Assembly (NCBI GenBank): GCA_016214845.1
Contig: JACRMS010000030.1
Span: 62,001 to 126,000, forward strand
Direction: 5' to 3'
Length of the DNA stretch: 64,000 bases
DNA from: Nitrospirota bacterium
Lineage (GTDB): Bacteria > Nitrospirota > Thermodesulfovibrionia > UBA6902
The position numbers were made by a program, and so were the translations under genes. The notes below the pieces were generated by a model. That model saw only the letters and a program-made list of their open reading frames with translations. It made no database searches and was not told the origin of the DNA. Shown in pieces: positions 6,941 through 16,302 of this stretch (positions are counted from its first letter, which is position 1; the number at the start of each line of letters is the position of its first letter).

Positions 6941-8215
6941 ATGTTAGGTGTAGCTGGGATTGAATTTAAAATGGCAGCAAAGAGAGGCGTCACATGGGGC
7001 ACTGCGGTAGAGTGCGGGGCGAATGACGGGATATTGATCCTGCCGGGGTCATTAAAAAAATCTTTTGACGATAAGATTGATGATTCTCTGGGGCTTTTTT
7101 GGCCTACTGATTCAGATCGCGGCGCGATTAAAACAGAAGGCGACCGGCCCGCGTACTTACGCTATGATTCCCTTGATCTGCTGATCGCTAATTTCATGGG
7201 GACTGCGGGCGCGCCGGCTTACACGAGCGGTGTCGCAACCAACGGCACCGGAGCGGGCAGCACGACTACGCTGCTTAAGACTGGGGCCGGCTGGGGGGTG
7301 AATGATCATGCCGGTAAATTCTGGCAATGCTCCGCAGACTCCGGGCAGCCGACGAATGTCGGAGCGGTTCGGCGTATCGTGAGCAACACTGCCGATACGC
7401 TCACATTTGCTGCAGCTCTGCCTGCAGCCACAAGCGCAACGACACAGGGCAGCATGTCCGCCGGGATCGCAGCTCATAATTACGACCTCGCGGATAACCT
7501 TGACGGATTATTTCTATGCCTCGCTATGAATAAAAAAATTAATATTGAGGAAGCCGTGTCCGCGAAGATCATGGGCATGACAATCAAGGGATCAATCGGC
7601 AATCCGCTGGAGATAAGTTTTAAAGTGCTCGCATATGACATTATCTGGAATTCAGCGGTGAATACGCTCTCGACATTTGCAAACGTAACATACCGTGAAC
7701 AGGCAAACCGTATCTTGTACAGCCAGGGAGTTATGCGGCTGAACGCTCAGGGAGGCGGCGCGCTTGCTGATGGAGATAAAGTCTACCCTAACAGCTTTGA
7801 GCTGACTGCAACGAGGAAAATGACGGGCGTGTACGGCGCGGGCGGATCATTCGACAAGATCGATGAGCCGACCAATGACGGCGTCCCGGAAGTTAAATTG
7901 AAACTGGAATATCCGCGTTATACCGCTGAGACTCCTTTCACTGATTGGGACGCGGGCAACGCCAAGAAAATGGACATGACATTCACCGGCGCATTGATCA
8001 GCGGGTCATCATACCGCAAGATGGTGCTGTCATTCCCCAACCTTAAATACTCAAACGTAGAGGCGCCCGAGGATCGGGGCATTATCAAAAACCCAATTGA
8101 GTTTAACTGCCTGTCAGCGGCTGCAGCGCCGACAGGCATGACCGGGATAACAAAGCCGTTTAGACTGGCGTTAACAAACACCTTCGGCGGGGACCCGCTG
8201 CAGGCTGGAAATTAA
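6941..8215 (+). CDS. Phage tail tube / major tail protein
   Basis: This 424-residue protein begins with AGIEFKMAAKRGVTWGTAVECG, a start typical of major tail tube proteins of long-tailed siphophages. It contains an Ala-Gly-Thr-rich insertion around residues 90-165 that could be an outer domain. It is followed by two short chaperone frames and the tape measure gene, the standard siphophage order. No sheath gene is present, so the tail is predicted to be non-contractile, as in B3/D3112-type Mu-like phages. The gene has a good ribosome site (AAAGGAGGATAAATT). Confidence 0.7.
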   Translation: MLGVAGIEFKMAAKRGVTWGTAVECGANDGILILPGSLKKSFDDKIDDSLGLFWPTDSDRGAIKTEGDRPAYLRYDSLDLLIANFMGTAGAPAYTSGVATNGTGAGSTTTLLKTGAGWGVNDHAGKFWQCSADSGQPTNVGAVRRIVSNTADTLTFAAALPAATSATTQGSMSAGIAAHNYDLADNLDGLFLCLAMNKKINIEEAVSAKIMGMTIKGSIGNPLEISFKVLAYDIIWNSAVNTLSTFANVTYREQANRILYSQGVMRLNAQGGGALADGDKVYPNSFELTATRKMTGVYGAGGSFDKIDEPTNDGVPEVKLKLEYPRYTAETPFTDWDAGNAKKMDMTFTGALISGSSYRKMVLSFPNLKYSNVEAPEDRGIIKNPIEFNCLSAAAAPTGMTGITKPFRLALTNTFGGDPLQAGN

Positions 8216-8226
8216 ATTAATCGTAG

Positions 8227-8247
8227 GGGCGGGTTCTAAACCCGCCC
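8227..8247. repeat. GC-rich hairpin after the tail tube gene
   Basis: GGGCGGGTT and AACCCGCCC pair around a 3-base loop, 12 bases after the tail tube stop. Same family as 2540, 3530, 3757 and 37187. Confidence 0.8.
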
Positions 8248-8267
8248 TTTATAAAAAGGAGACATAA

Positions 8268-8651
8268 ATGGCAGAGACATTAATAGTTGAAGACGATCAC
8301 GAACGCAGTAAATTTATACAGTACGACGTGGACACGGAGGTCCACATAAAACTAATCACCAAGCGTGAGCTCCGGGAGATCGGCAGAAAGGCCGCTAAAC
8401 ATGCGCGACTGACAGGAGAAGACGAGGCGGATGTATCGGACAGGCTCCTGGGCAGGGCCGTGGTCCTTGGATGGCGCAAAATTGCAGATCATAATCACCC
8501 CGGATTAACGGTCGATAAGCAGCCGTTGCCGGTCTGTCAAAAGAACATCGATATGCTCATGACCAAGAGCCTCAAATTTTCGAGGTTTGTAAATCAGACG
8601 TGCATTGACGAAGACGAGTTCACCAGGGAGACGGAAATAAAAAACGACTAA
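8268..8651 (+). CDS. Tail assembly chaperone, upstream frame (gpG-type of lambda)
   Basis: The 127-residue product lies between tail tube and tape measure genes, the place of the lambda G/T-type chaperones. It includes EVHIKLITKRELREIGRKAAKHA and a segment VVLGWRKIADHNHPGL. The frame ends in ATA AAA AAC GAC TAA, which contains a classic slippery heptamer. A minus-one shift continues without a stop into the next frame, so this gene probably makes both a short and a long chaperone. Confidence 0.7.
   Translation: MAETLIVEDDHERSKFIQYDVDTEVHIKLITKRELREIGRKAAKHARLTGEDEADVSDRLLGRAVVLGWRKIADHNHPGLTVDKQPLPVCQKNIDMLMTKSLKFSRFVNQTCIDEDEFTRETEIKND
8639..8645 (+). promoter_or_regulatory. Programmed -1 frameshift site A AAA AAC
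   Basis: The heptamer AAAAAAC is in the correct phase (codons ATA AAA AAC) two codons before the stop. After a -1 slip the reading frame runs from 8645 through to 8965 with no stop. An inverted repeat lies downstream: AGCTCACA (8653-8660) and TGTGAGCT (8686-8693) pair, giving a stem that could stimulate slippage. Confidence 0.7.
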
Positions 8652-8965
8652 CAGCTCACATAAAAGGGAAAGCAGATTTCCCGAATGTGAGCTGTGAAAA
8701 ATGTAAGGAGGCGCTGCTGATAGATGAAGTCGAGCCGCCATGTTTCAAAAGTCAATGCTGGATACCACAACCCGATGAGCGAGGGCAGTTTATATTTGCA
8801 ATACGGGACAAACTTATCCGACTGCAGGGATTGGTCGATCCCGGCACCATCCTTCGATTGTATAGCGCGGACATCGAGGACATAGAGATGCTGGCTTTTT
8901 TAGAGGATGAGATAAAAAAGATGCAGAATGAAAATATCCCCACTCCAGGAGAGAATAATGGCTGA
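8645..8965 (+). CDS. Tail assembly chaperone, downstream frame (lambda gpT-type), made by -1 frameshift
   Basis: This frame follows from the slippery site at 8639-8645 and encodes about 106 residues beginning RLTAHIKGKADFPNVSC. The frame carries CEKCKEALLIDE, a CxxC pair and further Cys residues that may bind metal. GTG 8687 is the only internal start and has no good ribosome site, which supports frameshift expression. The fusion with the upstream chaperone would be about 232 residues. The frame overlaps the tape measure start by 8 bases, as is common in siphophages. Confidence 0.65.
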   Translation, partial: RLTAHIKGKADFPNVSCEKCKEALLIDEVEPPCFKSQCWIPQPDERGQFIFAIRDKLIRLQGLVDPGTILRLYSADIEDIEMLAFLEDEIKKMQNENIPTPGENNG

Positions 8966-11522
8966 AGTTAAGATCACCATTATTGGTGAAGATAAGGCGA
9001 CGCCAGCCTTTAACACTATTCAAAATGCCTCTAAAACAGCGTTTGAAAGCGTTTCAAATAGCGCCACGTCCGCTGGGGATAAAATTAACAGGTTTGAAGC
9101 TGCCGTCGATAAGGTCAAATCATCTTGGCTATCATACGTCGGCATTGTAACCGCAACAATAGGCCCTATCATTGCCCTCGTAAAACATACCGCAGACACG
9201 GGCGAGGAGTTGCTAAAAACCAGCAAACAAATCGGCATATCAGTCGAGCAGTTGTCCGGGCTTAAATTCGCCGCAGAGCAATCGGAGACCGACTTGGCCT
9301 CATTAACGATGGGCGTTAAGTTCCTTAATAAAGCCCTCACCGGGATGAACGAGGAAGGCACTGACACATCACAAACCCTTGCCACGCTTGGGATCACGGC
9401 AAAAGACCCGTATGAGGCATTGCTTCAGGCGGCGGATGCATTTAAAAACATGGCAGCCGGCGCGGACAAAACAACCTATGCGATGCAGTTATTCGGGCGC
9501 GGTGGACTGGAGATGATCCCGATATTAAACGAGGGCTCTGCCGGGATTAAAAGTTTGCATCAAGAGGCCGAACGGCTGGGTATAGTATTTACTACCTCAG
9601 CAGCTCAGGCAGCAGACCAGTTTAATGACAATTTAAACGTCCTTAAAAAGAACATTGCAGGGGTTACTGAGCATATCGGCAATTGGTTGATCCCGAAACT
9701 GAACGATCTATTCGCCATAATAACAGACGGCGCGCCGAGCCTCGATATGATCGAGAAGAAGATCGGCAACATTCAAACCATCCTTGAAGGCAAAGGCGTA
9801 ATAGGATCGATCTGGTCAGGGCTGTTCTTATTAGACGCGGAAAAAGCAAAACTTCAGAGCGATCTGGAATCATTACTTGCAATGAAAGACAAGCTTATTA
9901 ATGACGCAAAAAACACAGAGACAGTCTCCCCCGTGAAAATCGATATAGAACAGTACAAAAAAGACTTCACCGACCTCGTAAAGCTCCACGGCTCAGCCGT
10001 CTCTCAAATGATAGAGAAAGACAAGGAGCTGCAGCAGATCGAGAGCGCGATCCGGCAGACGCGGATATCAACCTCTGATATGGTTTTACAGATCGAGCAA
10101 AAGCGCATGTCCGCCTCTGAGAAATATTATTCCACAGTCAACGATCTCGAAAAGAAATACAACCAGGCGATGGCGCTCTCCGGGGACGAAAAGATAAAAA
10201 TGTTAGAGAACGTTCAGCGTGGTTGGGTCGGCATCTCCGATGAAGTGAAGGAAGGGGAAAAAGTTGTCGTGGATGCGACTACAGCCGAGTCAGCAGCTAT
10301 GGATCGGATCAAGGGGCTCGGAGATGAGATCGCAAAAACGTATAATCAACAGCAAACCGAAGTGCTTGAGGTGCGAAACGCATGGGACGAAGTCCGGCAG
10401 CACGCGACATCGACATTGGAGGATATCCGCAGCGCGATACAGACTCTGCCGGTAGACCAGGAATTCAGGCTCGAAGTGGAATCTGCGATGAGCAGTATCC
10501 GTGAAGTTGATTCTGCGATGTCTATGGACGCGACAAAGAAACTGAACGTTGACGCTGCGCAGGCATATGCCGCAATCCAAAGCGTCAAAGCCGGGCTCGA
10601 CTCGGTGCACGATAAAACAGTGACACTGACGGTAAAAACCATGCTCTCCGCGTCTCCTGCCCAGCCGTTCACACAAGGCGTTTCGTATGTGACTGATAAA
10701 CTTAATTCCCTGCCGAAAGAAACAGATCATACGGTTAAAGTCAACTGGGAGCCCGGCAATAGCATTGGTTTCGGCGTGGGGTATGATGGTAATGTCGAGA
10801 ATAAAGTGGCAAGATCAGGTAATTCTCTTAGCGCTATGGGAGACAGCGCGATCACTCCTACGTCCGCGGATGCTCTGGCGGATTTTTATCAACCAGTATC
10901 CGGCGGCGCCGGCGGTGGAAATTATGACCCGCTTGACCTGGCAAAATGGATTGGATATTTACAAAGCTGGCGCAACTCTGCCTCAGACCTCGGCGCATTT
11001 AATGCAAGGTTGAATCCCCTCCTTGATCTACAGCGTCAGGCGTCGCAAGCCGCGATTGATGCGCATAAGATGTCAAAGCTGCAATATCAGCAACTGTGGG
11101 ATGAGATGCATCCTCGGTTGAAACTTGAGGCAGCTATCGGAGGGAGTAAGGTGCCGATGTATGATTCTGCGAGTGGATTAAGTATTTTTGAGCGATTTAA
11201 TCTTCAGTCGCCAGAGGGCGTTAAAGCCTTCATGAAAGAAAATAGGTGGGTTAATTCTAATGTATTAGATCAAATAATAACTCAAGCCCGGGGCGGCAGT
11301 AACGCACAGGGCACTGGGACCGGTTCAACCGGCGGGACCGGCAACACGTACACGTATAACATAACCAATCACAACACGTTCAACATTAAGACCGAGGGCA
11401 TGGATGCCAATGACGTGGCGAGAGAGGTCGATAGAATACTCACTGACCAATCGAGATACAGCCGGTCTGAATACTCGCAGGACAATGATATACAAGGCAG
11501 GCCAATCGGCCTGCCGACGTAG
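8958..11522 (+). CDS. Phage tail tape measure protein
   Basis: I choose ATG 8958 (MAEVKITIIGEDKAT) because it follows AGGAGAG at a good distance; it gives 854 residues. An N-terminal helical region contains FNTIQNASKTAFESV and a hydrophobic stretch near residues 54-76 (WLSYVGIVTATIGPIIALV). Next is GEELLKTSKQIGISVEQLSGL, a motif common in tape measure proteins. Long helical coiled-coil regions follow to about 560. A Gly/Thr-rich segment precedes a C-terminal NTYTYNITNHNTFNI beta strand. Tape measure proteins set tail length and help DNA entry. Confidence 0.85.
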   Translation: MAEVKITIIGEDKATPAFNTIQNASKTAFESVSNSATSAGDKINRFEAAVDKVKSSWLSYVGIVTATIGPIIALVKHTADTGEELLKTSKQIGISVEQLSGLKFAAEQSETDLASLTMGVKFLNKALTGMNEEGTDTSQTLATLGITAKDPYEALLQAADAFKNMAAGADKTTYAMQLFGRGGLEMIPILNEGSAGIKSLHQEAERLGIVFTTSAAQAADQFNDNLNVLKKNIAGVTEHIGNWLIPKLNDLFAIITDGAPSLDMIEKKIGNIQTILEGKGVIGSIWSGLFLLDAEKAKLQSDLESLLAMKDKLINDAKNTETVSPVKIDIEQYKKDFTDLVKLHGSAVSQMIEKDKELQQIESAIRQTRISTSDMVLQIEQKRMSASEKYYSTVNDLEKKYNQAMALSGDEKIKMLENVQRGWVGISDEVKEGEKVVVDATTAESAAMDRIKGLGDEIAKTYNQQQTEVLEVRNAWDEVRQHATSTLEDIRSAIQTLPVDQEFRLEVESAMSSIREVDSAMSMDATKKLNVDAAQAYAAIQSVKAGLDSVHDKTVTLTVKTMLSASPAQPFTQGVSYVTDKLNSLPKETDHTVKVNWEPGNSIGFGVGYDGNVENKVARSGNSLSAMGDSAITPTSADALADFYQPVSGGAGGGNYDPLDLAKWIGYLQSWRNSASDLGAFNARLNPLLDLQRQASQAAIDAHKMSKLQYQQLWDEMHPRLKLEAAIGGSKVPMYDSASGLSIFERFNLQSPEGVKAFMKENRWVNSNVLDQIITQARGGSNAQGTGTGSTGGTGNTYTYNITNHNTFNIKTEGMDANDVAREVDRILTDQSRYSRSEYSQDNDIQGRPIGLPT

Positions 11523-11530
11523 GAGTTTCG

Positions 11531-11550
11531 TCCCCTCTATTAAGAGGGGA
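11531..11550. repeat. Hairpin of the TCCCCTCT...AGAGGGGATTAAGGGG type
   Basis: TCCCCTCT and AGAGGGGA pair around a 4-base loop, followed by TTAAGGGGTGTG. It lies between the tape measure gene and the next tail gene. A related C-rich/G-rich element lies inside the coding region at 59721-59751. Confidence 0.75.
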
Positions 11551-11568
11551 TTAAGGGGTGTGTAGAAA

Positions 11569-12315
11569 ATGAGCCAGGTTAAATGCTGTTTTAAAAATCT
11601 ATTAGAGACCTCAACCGTCATCCTCTCCGCAGGAGCTGAGGACGCCAATTATCCGCTCTATCGTTCGTACGACAGAGATATTGGTAAAGTCTTTAAGGCC
11701 GCTGCGGCAGTCACTATTGAGATCAAGATCGACCAGGGCGCAAGCGGCAACCTCGCCTGCGACCGGCTGCTGATTCCTGCGGGGCATAATCTCAGCGGGA
11801 TGACGCTCGATATGAAATATTCCGACAATGATTCGTCTTATGCATCCTATGTGTCTCAGTGGGTGCAGGGAGACAATAATCTTATTGATAAGAGCTGGGC
11901 ATCATCCACTCACCGATACAAAAAATTCATCATCACGTCACCGGCATCGATCCCGCAGCTCACGGAATTATTTCTGACGCAGAGCTATATATGGGAGCGC
12001 AATCCATCGAGGCCGACCGGCAATTTTTTAGATAAGCTTAACGTCGAGCGCGATGAATCTGTTGGAGGTCATGCGAGATTTTTCAAACACGGCGACCCGC
12101 GCAAGTACAGGAATTACCCGCAAGTAAGAGCAAAGACCGCTCAAAAAGACAATGCAAAATTAATGCATGATGCCTGGGCAGGGTCAATGCCGTTTTATTT
12201 ATATGATCATGAGGGGATATGGATATTCGGTGAGATCTTAAAGATGGAGATGTCCGAGCAGGCAGCGGACTCGTTCCCATTCAGTTTTGAGTTTCAGGAG
12301 GTGCTGCCCGGATGA
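11569..12315 (+). CDS. Phage distal tail protein, function not assigned
   Basis: This 248-residue protein follows the tape measure gene, where siphophages encode distal tail and baseplate proteins. It shows a beta-rich first half (NLACDRLLIPAGHNLSGMTLDMKYS), with a jelly-roll-like pattern, and a C-terminal half ending in FSFEFQEVLPG. No exact family was recognised. It overlaps the following gene by 4 bases (ATGA). A role as distal tail adaptor at the tail tip is inferred from position. Confidence 0.55.
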   Translation: MSQVKCCFKNLLETSTVILSAGAEDANYPLYRSYDRDIGKVFKAAAAVTIEIKIDQGASGNLACDRLLIPAGHNLSGMTLDMKYSDNDSSYASYVSQWVQGDNNLIDKSWASSTHRYKKFIITSPASIPQLTELFLTQSYIWERNPSRPTGNFLDKLNVERDESVGGHARFFKHGDPRKYRNYPQVRAKTAQKDNAKLMHDAWAGSMPFYLYDHEGIWIFGEILKMEMSEQAADSFPFSFEFQEVLPG

Positions 12316-12776
12316 AAACCTACACCGCAACTCAAAAAAAACTCCTCGACCGCAACCGGCTCAATCATATCTATCTCATCGAGATCACGCTCAAGAACTC
12401 CGGCCCGACACTGTATTTTTCCGACCGCAATATCACAGTCGGCGGGCAGATATATGAGAATTATCTCTCCTCCCTGGACGGCCTCGGCGATGAGATCAGG
12501 CGGGCAACGTCCGAGTCGCTAAACACAAATATAAAGCTCAACTTTAAAAACGACAGATATAAGGGATATCAGTTTTTAATCCTGATTGACGACACATACC
12601 CGTTCACCGGCGCGGAGATGGTCGCTAAGGAAGTGTATCTCGACGACAATAATAATCCCTCAGAGGCGTTTTTGATATTTAAAGGGACCCTTGATGAGCC
12701 GAGGGACATTGATGAACAGAAATTTATCTGTGCTATATCCAGCATGGAATACAGAAAGGACCTTAGCAACCGATGA
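12312..12776 (+). CDS. Phage tail-tip protein (DUF2163-like)
   Basis: The 154-residue product contains HIYLIEITLKNSGPTLYFSD and TVGGQIYENYLSSL near the N-terminus, which resembles the first domain of DUF2163/BR0599-type tail-tip proteins. It is shorter than full members of that family, which carry a C-terminal second domain. The final segment ICAISSMEYRKDLSNR is a typical strand. It overlaps both neighbours by 4 bases, showing tight coupling. Confidence 0.55.
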   Translation: MKTYTATQKKLLDRNRLNHIYLIEITLKNSGPTLYFSDRNITVGGQIYENYLSSLDGLGDEIRRATSESLNTNIKLNFKNDRYKGYQFLILIDDTYPFTGAEMVAKEVYLDDNNNPSEAFLIFKGTLDEPRDIDEQKFICAISSMEYRKDLSNR

Positions 12777-13168
12777 AAAGAATAGTACTCTTTTGCACTT
12801 TTGCACTTTTACTCTTCTGTTCTTCAGCCGCCCAGGCCGGAGAGTGGGACAAGAAAGACATTACCCTCGAGGTGACATATCAGGCGATCAACCTGATTGA
12901 CTACGGGCAGACAACCTTTATCGTAAAAAACTCCGACCGCTACTATGAGAGGAACAGGATGTTAGGCCAGCATCCGTCACAGCAAAACGTTAATGTTTAT
13001 TTTGTCGTGATGGCGTTAGGCCACTTTCTCATAAGCGATCTGCTGCCGGGTGAATTAAAAGATGATGACATTATCTCATACCGTAATATGTGGCAGGCCG
13101 CCAATATTATTTATCGCGCGCCCTTTGTTATATCAAACCACAAGATCGGTATAAAAATAGCTTTTTAA
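12773..13168 (+). CDS. Secreted or membrane-anchored small phage protein
   Basis: This 131-residue protein has a clear signal peptide (MKRIVLFCTFALLLFCSSAAQAG, cut near AQA-G). The mature part holds ITLEVTYQAINLIDYGQT, then RNRMLGQHPSQQNVNVYF and a C-terminal HKIGIKIAF. I recognise the GQT ... N..LG.HPS..NVN.YF pattern from small hypothetical proteins in phages and genomes, but no function is known to me. A hydrophobic segment near residues 77-93 could be in the membrane. The signal peptide is partly built from a short tandem repeat (CTTTTGCA units, 12,788-12,824). Confidence 0.65.
   Translation: MKRIVLFCTFALLLFCSSAAQAGEWDKKDITLEVTYQAINLIDYGQTTFIVKNSDRYYERNRMLGQHPSQQNVNVYFVVMALGHFLISDLLPGELKDDDIISYRNMWQAANIIYRAPFVISNHKIGIKIAF
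12788..12824. repeat. Short tandem repeat within a signal-peptide coding region
   Basis: Units of the form CTTTTGCA repeat here and are read as FCTFALLLFCS. The complementary word family (AGTGCAAAAG) occurs at 20,149-20,180 after fliQ. It is one of several tandem-word elements in this window that fall on signal peptides. Confidence 0.6.
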
Positions 13169-13177
13169 GGAGGCCCT

Positions 13178-14545
13178 ATGCCAGTTACTAATCCATACGA
13201 CTATACATGCTACGCACTGGATGCCGCGATGATACTCGGCAAACAATCTACGACCAGCATTACAAAATCAGACGCGCTCACAACGACCGGCAGCGAGCTT
13301 GTCAGTAACGGAGCATTTACGGCCAATACAACAGGATGGACAGCAGTAGACGCCACACTCGCAAGCGTGGCGGGCGGCCAGTCCGGCAACTGCCTTGAGA
13401 TCACGCGCACGGGAGGGAGTCTCCAGCAGGCGTATCAGGCTGTGACAACGGTCAAGGGTAAATTCTATCGAGTAGCCTTCTACATTAAAAACGGATCCAG
13501 TGGAGCTGAGGCAGCGCGGGCGTACATCGTGACCGGCAACGATACAATAGAGTGCAAACAGACGTCCTCCGCATCCTGGACAAAATACACTTTTGAATTT
13601 ATTGCGCAGGGGACATCTGCGATGTTGTATCTCGAGAAGAGCACAGCTACGGCCGGGACAATGTTATTTGATGAGGTGTCAGTACTTGAGCTGAATCCTA
13701 TTGAGGTCTGGCGCAGCAGGATCAATCCGGGGTTTGTCGAAGAGATCACGTTTATGGAGGCCAACTTGGCGTTCAACCGGCAGTTCGATGGTGCACTAAA
13801 ATATGGGAATAAAATCGAAAACGAAGCCTCCGTTGGAACTATAGCATGGGCGAGCATACCATATGCTGCTACTCCTGATGGAAATTACGCATTTGTGACG
13901 TTAGATGCAGGGCAGATTTCCAATTATTTAAAAACTACTGATTTCAAATTTAATATCCCCACTACAGCAACAATAAAAGGTGTGTTGGTTAAAGTAAAAG
14001 CTTATGCTGAAGCGACTGTCGCAGCACAGGCGCTGAAGAATGTGAAACTTGTAAAGGCAGGAGCGATCTCTGGTAATAATAATGGTAATGGGGGATCGAT
14101 ACAAACAACCCCAATTGAACATTCTTTTGGGTCATCAATTGACTTATGGGGATTATCATTAACTCCCGCTGATGTTAATGCAAGTAGTTTCGGGTGTGTT
14201 GTAGGGGTAGAAAGCGCTGCGGGAGCCAATGATACAGAGACATACATTGAGAGTATTGCGATAACTATTTATTACAACACTATCGAGGGAAATTGCGCGT
14301 CAAAGATACAGATCAGATCAAAAGGACAATCATCCTGGCTCGATCTGCCAAACACCTCAAAGAATGAAACATGGGTAACGGGGGCAATAGAAACATTATC
14401 AAAACTCCTGCTCGAAACCGCAGACCTTACCCCCTCAGACGACGTCCCATTTGAGCTGCGATTATTGATCGCGAAGCCGGACGACAGTATAGTGACAATA
14501 GATATCGATAACCAGGACAATTTCTTCCGGCTGATAGGTATCTAA
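13178..14545 (+). CDS. Phage tail protein with carbohydrate-binding-like domain
   Basis: This 455-residue protein has a carbohydrate-binding-module-like domain at about residues 36-170: it starts GSELVSNGAFTANTTGWTA and ends MLFDEVSVLEL, the pattern of CBM4/9-type jelly rolls. A second beta-rich part covers about 210-365, with polar Gly/Asn loops, and the last 90 residues form another domain with IQIRSKGQSSWLDLP. Located between tail-tip proteins and the hub gene, it probably helps recognise host surface glycans. It has a strong ribosome site (AAGGAGGCCCT). Confidence 0.6.
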   Translation: MPVTNPYDYTCYALDAAMILGKQSTTSITKSDALTTTGSELVSNGAFTANTTGWTAVDATLASVAGGQSGNCLEITRTGGSLQQAYQAVTTVKGKFYRVAFYIKNGSSGAEAARAYIVTGNDTIECKQTSSASWTKYTFEFIAQGTSAMLYLEKSTATAGTMLFDEVSVLELNPIEVWRSRINPGFVEEITFMEANLAFNRQFDGALKYGNKIENEASVGTIAWASIPYAATPDGNYAFVTLDAGQISNYLKTTDFKFNIPTTATIKGVLVKVKAYAEATVAAQALKNVKLVKAGAISGNNNGNGGSIQTTPIEHSFGSSIDLWGLSLTPADVNASSFGCVVGVESAAGANDTETYIESIAITIYYNTIEGNCASKIQIRSKGQSSWLDLPNTSKNETWVTGAIETLSKLLLETADLTPSDDVPFELRLLIAKPDDSIVTIDIDNQDNFFRLIGI

Positions 14546-14546
14546 T

Positions 14547-16289
14547 ATGTCATTATTGACGCTTACTGAAACCGATTTCCCTTACATCGATCCCGCCGAC
14601 GTTGGTAATATCGCAAACGTCGGGTACGGCACGGTCGAGAAGGTCCCCTGCCGCTGCATTAAAGCTGGGGCAGTTACAACGTTGACGGCGGATATTACTG
14701 CCACTCAAACGTCCTTTAATGTCAAGGACGCCTCTAAATTCCCTGCTGTGCCATTTATTATTCAGAACGGCGACGAGCGTATAAATGTTACCGCTAAATC
14801 CAACAGCTCATTCACAGTCGTCACGCGCGCGTATGACGGCACGACTGCCGCAGCGCACAAAAAGGACGAGATTGTTTTTGAGGCTGCTACTGAATACGTC
14901 TATCTCGTGTCATCCGGCAAATTGAAACAGATCAAGTCTGTCGAGGTCGATGATGTGATCCTGCAATCAACCGAGTATGTTGCCTACAGCGGACAGGCGG
15001 GAGATGCTCACGCGGACTACCCAGGTAAGGCAGTGATCGCATTGACCGCTGAGACCTATATCGGCAAACAAAAAGGCAATGTGAGTTATCAATCATACAC
15101 CCCGGCGCCCAGCCGTTATTCAGATGTTGATATGATAAATGCAGTTATCAATATAGATATGCTGGGTAAGCAGTCCGTCTGGCTGTCATATGCCGCAGAA
15201 AAGGGGAAGATAAAAACTCAGAGATTTACAGCCTCAGTCTCAAACACAGGTGCGGCCTGGGGAAAAATTATCGCGTCAGTAACCAATCTAAAAACCGGCG
15301 CTGCGATGGCGGTCAAGGAATATATTATAGACGTAAGCGGCAGCGCGTCAGTGGAGATCGAGATCACGTCGGATGTCTGGGCGGTATCATTCTATATTGT
15401 GCCGAGTGTCGGCAGCTTTTCTGTATCGGGGATGCAGCGCACAGTAGAGAGATCGCCCATCGAGAACACCAACAGCAGGCAGAATGTATCATCCTCAGCA
15501 AGGATCGTGATCGGAGACCGGGTCACGGTCGACGCGGATTGGGTAATTGATGAGACAGGGGACTACGGCGGGATTGGGAATCTAATAGAGCGGCCAGACT
15601 GGGTCATAAAACATTTCATTAGCAATCATATGGATTTTATGCTTACGGATATTGACTCATCATCATTTACCGCCGCAGGCGTATTGTACGCAGCAGCGAT
15701 CACGGGCGGGTACAAATTTAGCTTTGTTATAAACGATAAGATCGAGTACAATAAATTCGCCAAAAACCTTGCATTTCAATGTCGGTCGACCCTGCAATTC
15801 CGGCGCGACAAATGGTATCTCGATTACCTCCCGGACGTTGCGCCTACGCCTGTAAGAACCATCTCAAAGTCAAGCCTCGCGGGCAAGTATTCTAAATTCA
15901 CATTCAACAAAATGCGCCTCGTGGATATAGCGAATGATCTGACTGCGAAATTCAAGCGGGATTATTCCAGCAGCGGCAACCTCGGCACCTTAAACAAGTC
16001 TGACGCCGCGTCAAAAACCAAATACGGCACATATAAAAAAGACGTGTACTTTAATGCGATCCGGATTCAGGCGATGGCGGATGACGTGATGGACTTCATA
16101 TTATTGCAACGGAAAGCCCAGCTTCTGAATATAAACTTTAAAGTCTTCTGGGAGAATTTCAGCCTCGACGCAGGCGATACCTTCGATATAAACAGCCCGC
16201 TCTATAACGGCAAAAAGTTTTATATCGAAAACATCAGGCGCGTTGACAAAAAGAAAGTAAACATCATCGGCCTCGAATGGCCGGGTTAA
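14547..16289 (+). CDS. Phage tail hub / baseplate protein
   Basis: The 580-residue product is the last intact phage gene. The first 120 residues show a domain with TSFNVKDASKFPAVPF and VVTRAYDGTTAAAHK, typical of small tail-associated beta domains. A central part (about 300-480) includes VIGDRVTVDADWVIDETGD and a hub-like region with RLVDIANDLTAKFKRDYS. The C-terminus ends with LDAGDTFDINSPLYNGKKF and VNIIGLEWPG, resembling tail hub proteins (gp27-like, DUF-type) of Mu-like siphophages. No tail fibre gene follows. Confidence 0.6.
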   Translation: MSLLTLTETDFPYIDPADVGNIANVGYGTVEKVPCRCIKAGAVTTLTADITATQTSFNVKDASKFPAVPFIIQNGDERINVTAKSNSSFTVVTRAYDGTTAAAHKKDEIVFEAATEYVYLVSSGKLKQIKSVEVDDVILQSTEYVAYSGQAGDAHADYPGKAVIALTAETYIGKQKGNVSYQSYTPAPSRYSDVDMINAVINIDMLGKQSVWLSYAAEKGKIKTQRFTASVSNTGAAWGKIIASVTNLKTGAAMAVKEYIIDVSGSASVEIEITSDVWAVSFYIVPSVGSFSVSGMQRTVERSPIENTNSRQNVSSSARIVIGDRVTVDADWVIDETGDYGGIGNLIERPDWVIKHFISNHMDFMLTDIDSSSFTAAGVLYAAAITGGYKFSFVINDKIEYNKFAKNLAFQCRSTLQFRRDKWYLDYLPDVAPTPVRTISKSSLAGKYSKFTFNKMRLVDIANDLTAKFKRDYSSSGNLGTLNKSDAASKTKYGTYKKDVYFNAIRIQAMADDVMDFILLQRKAQLLNINFKVFWENFSLDAGDTFDINSPLYNGKKFYIENIRRVDKKKVNIIGLEWPG

Positions 16290-16302
16290 AAATAAATAAG
16301 CA

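Noticed and set aside
12691..12900. Overlapping + strand frame between two tail genes
   Set aside because: It overlaps two better-supported genes in another frame and has no domain.
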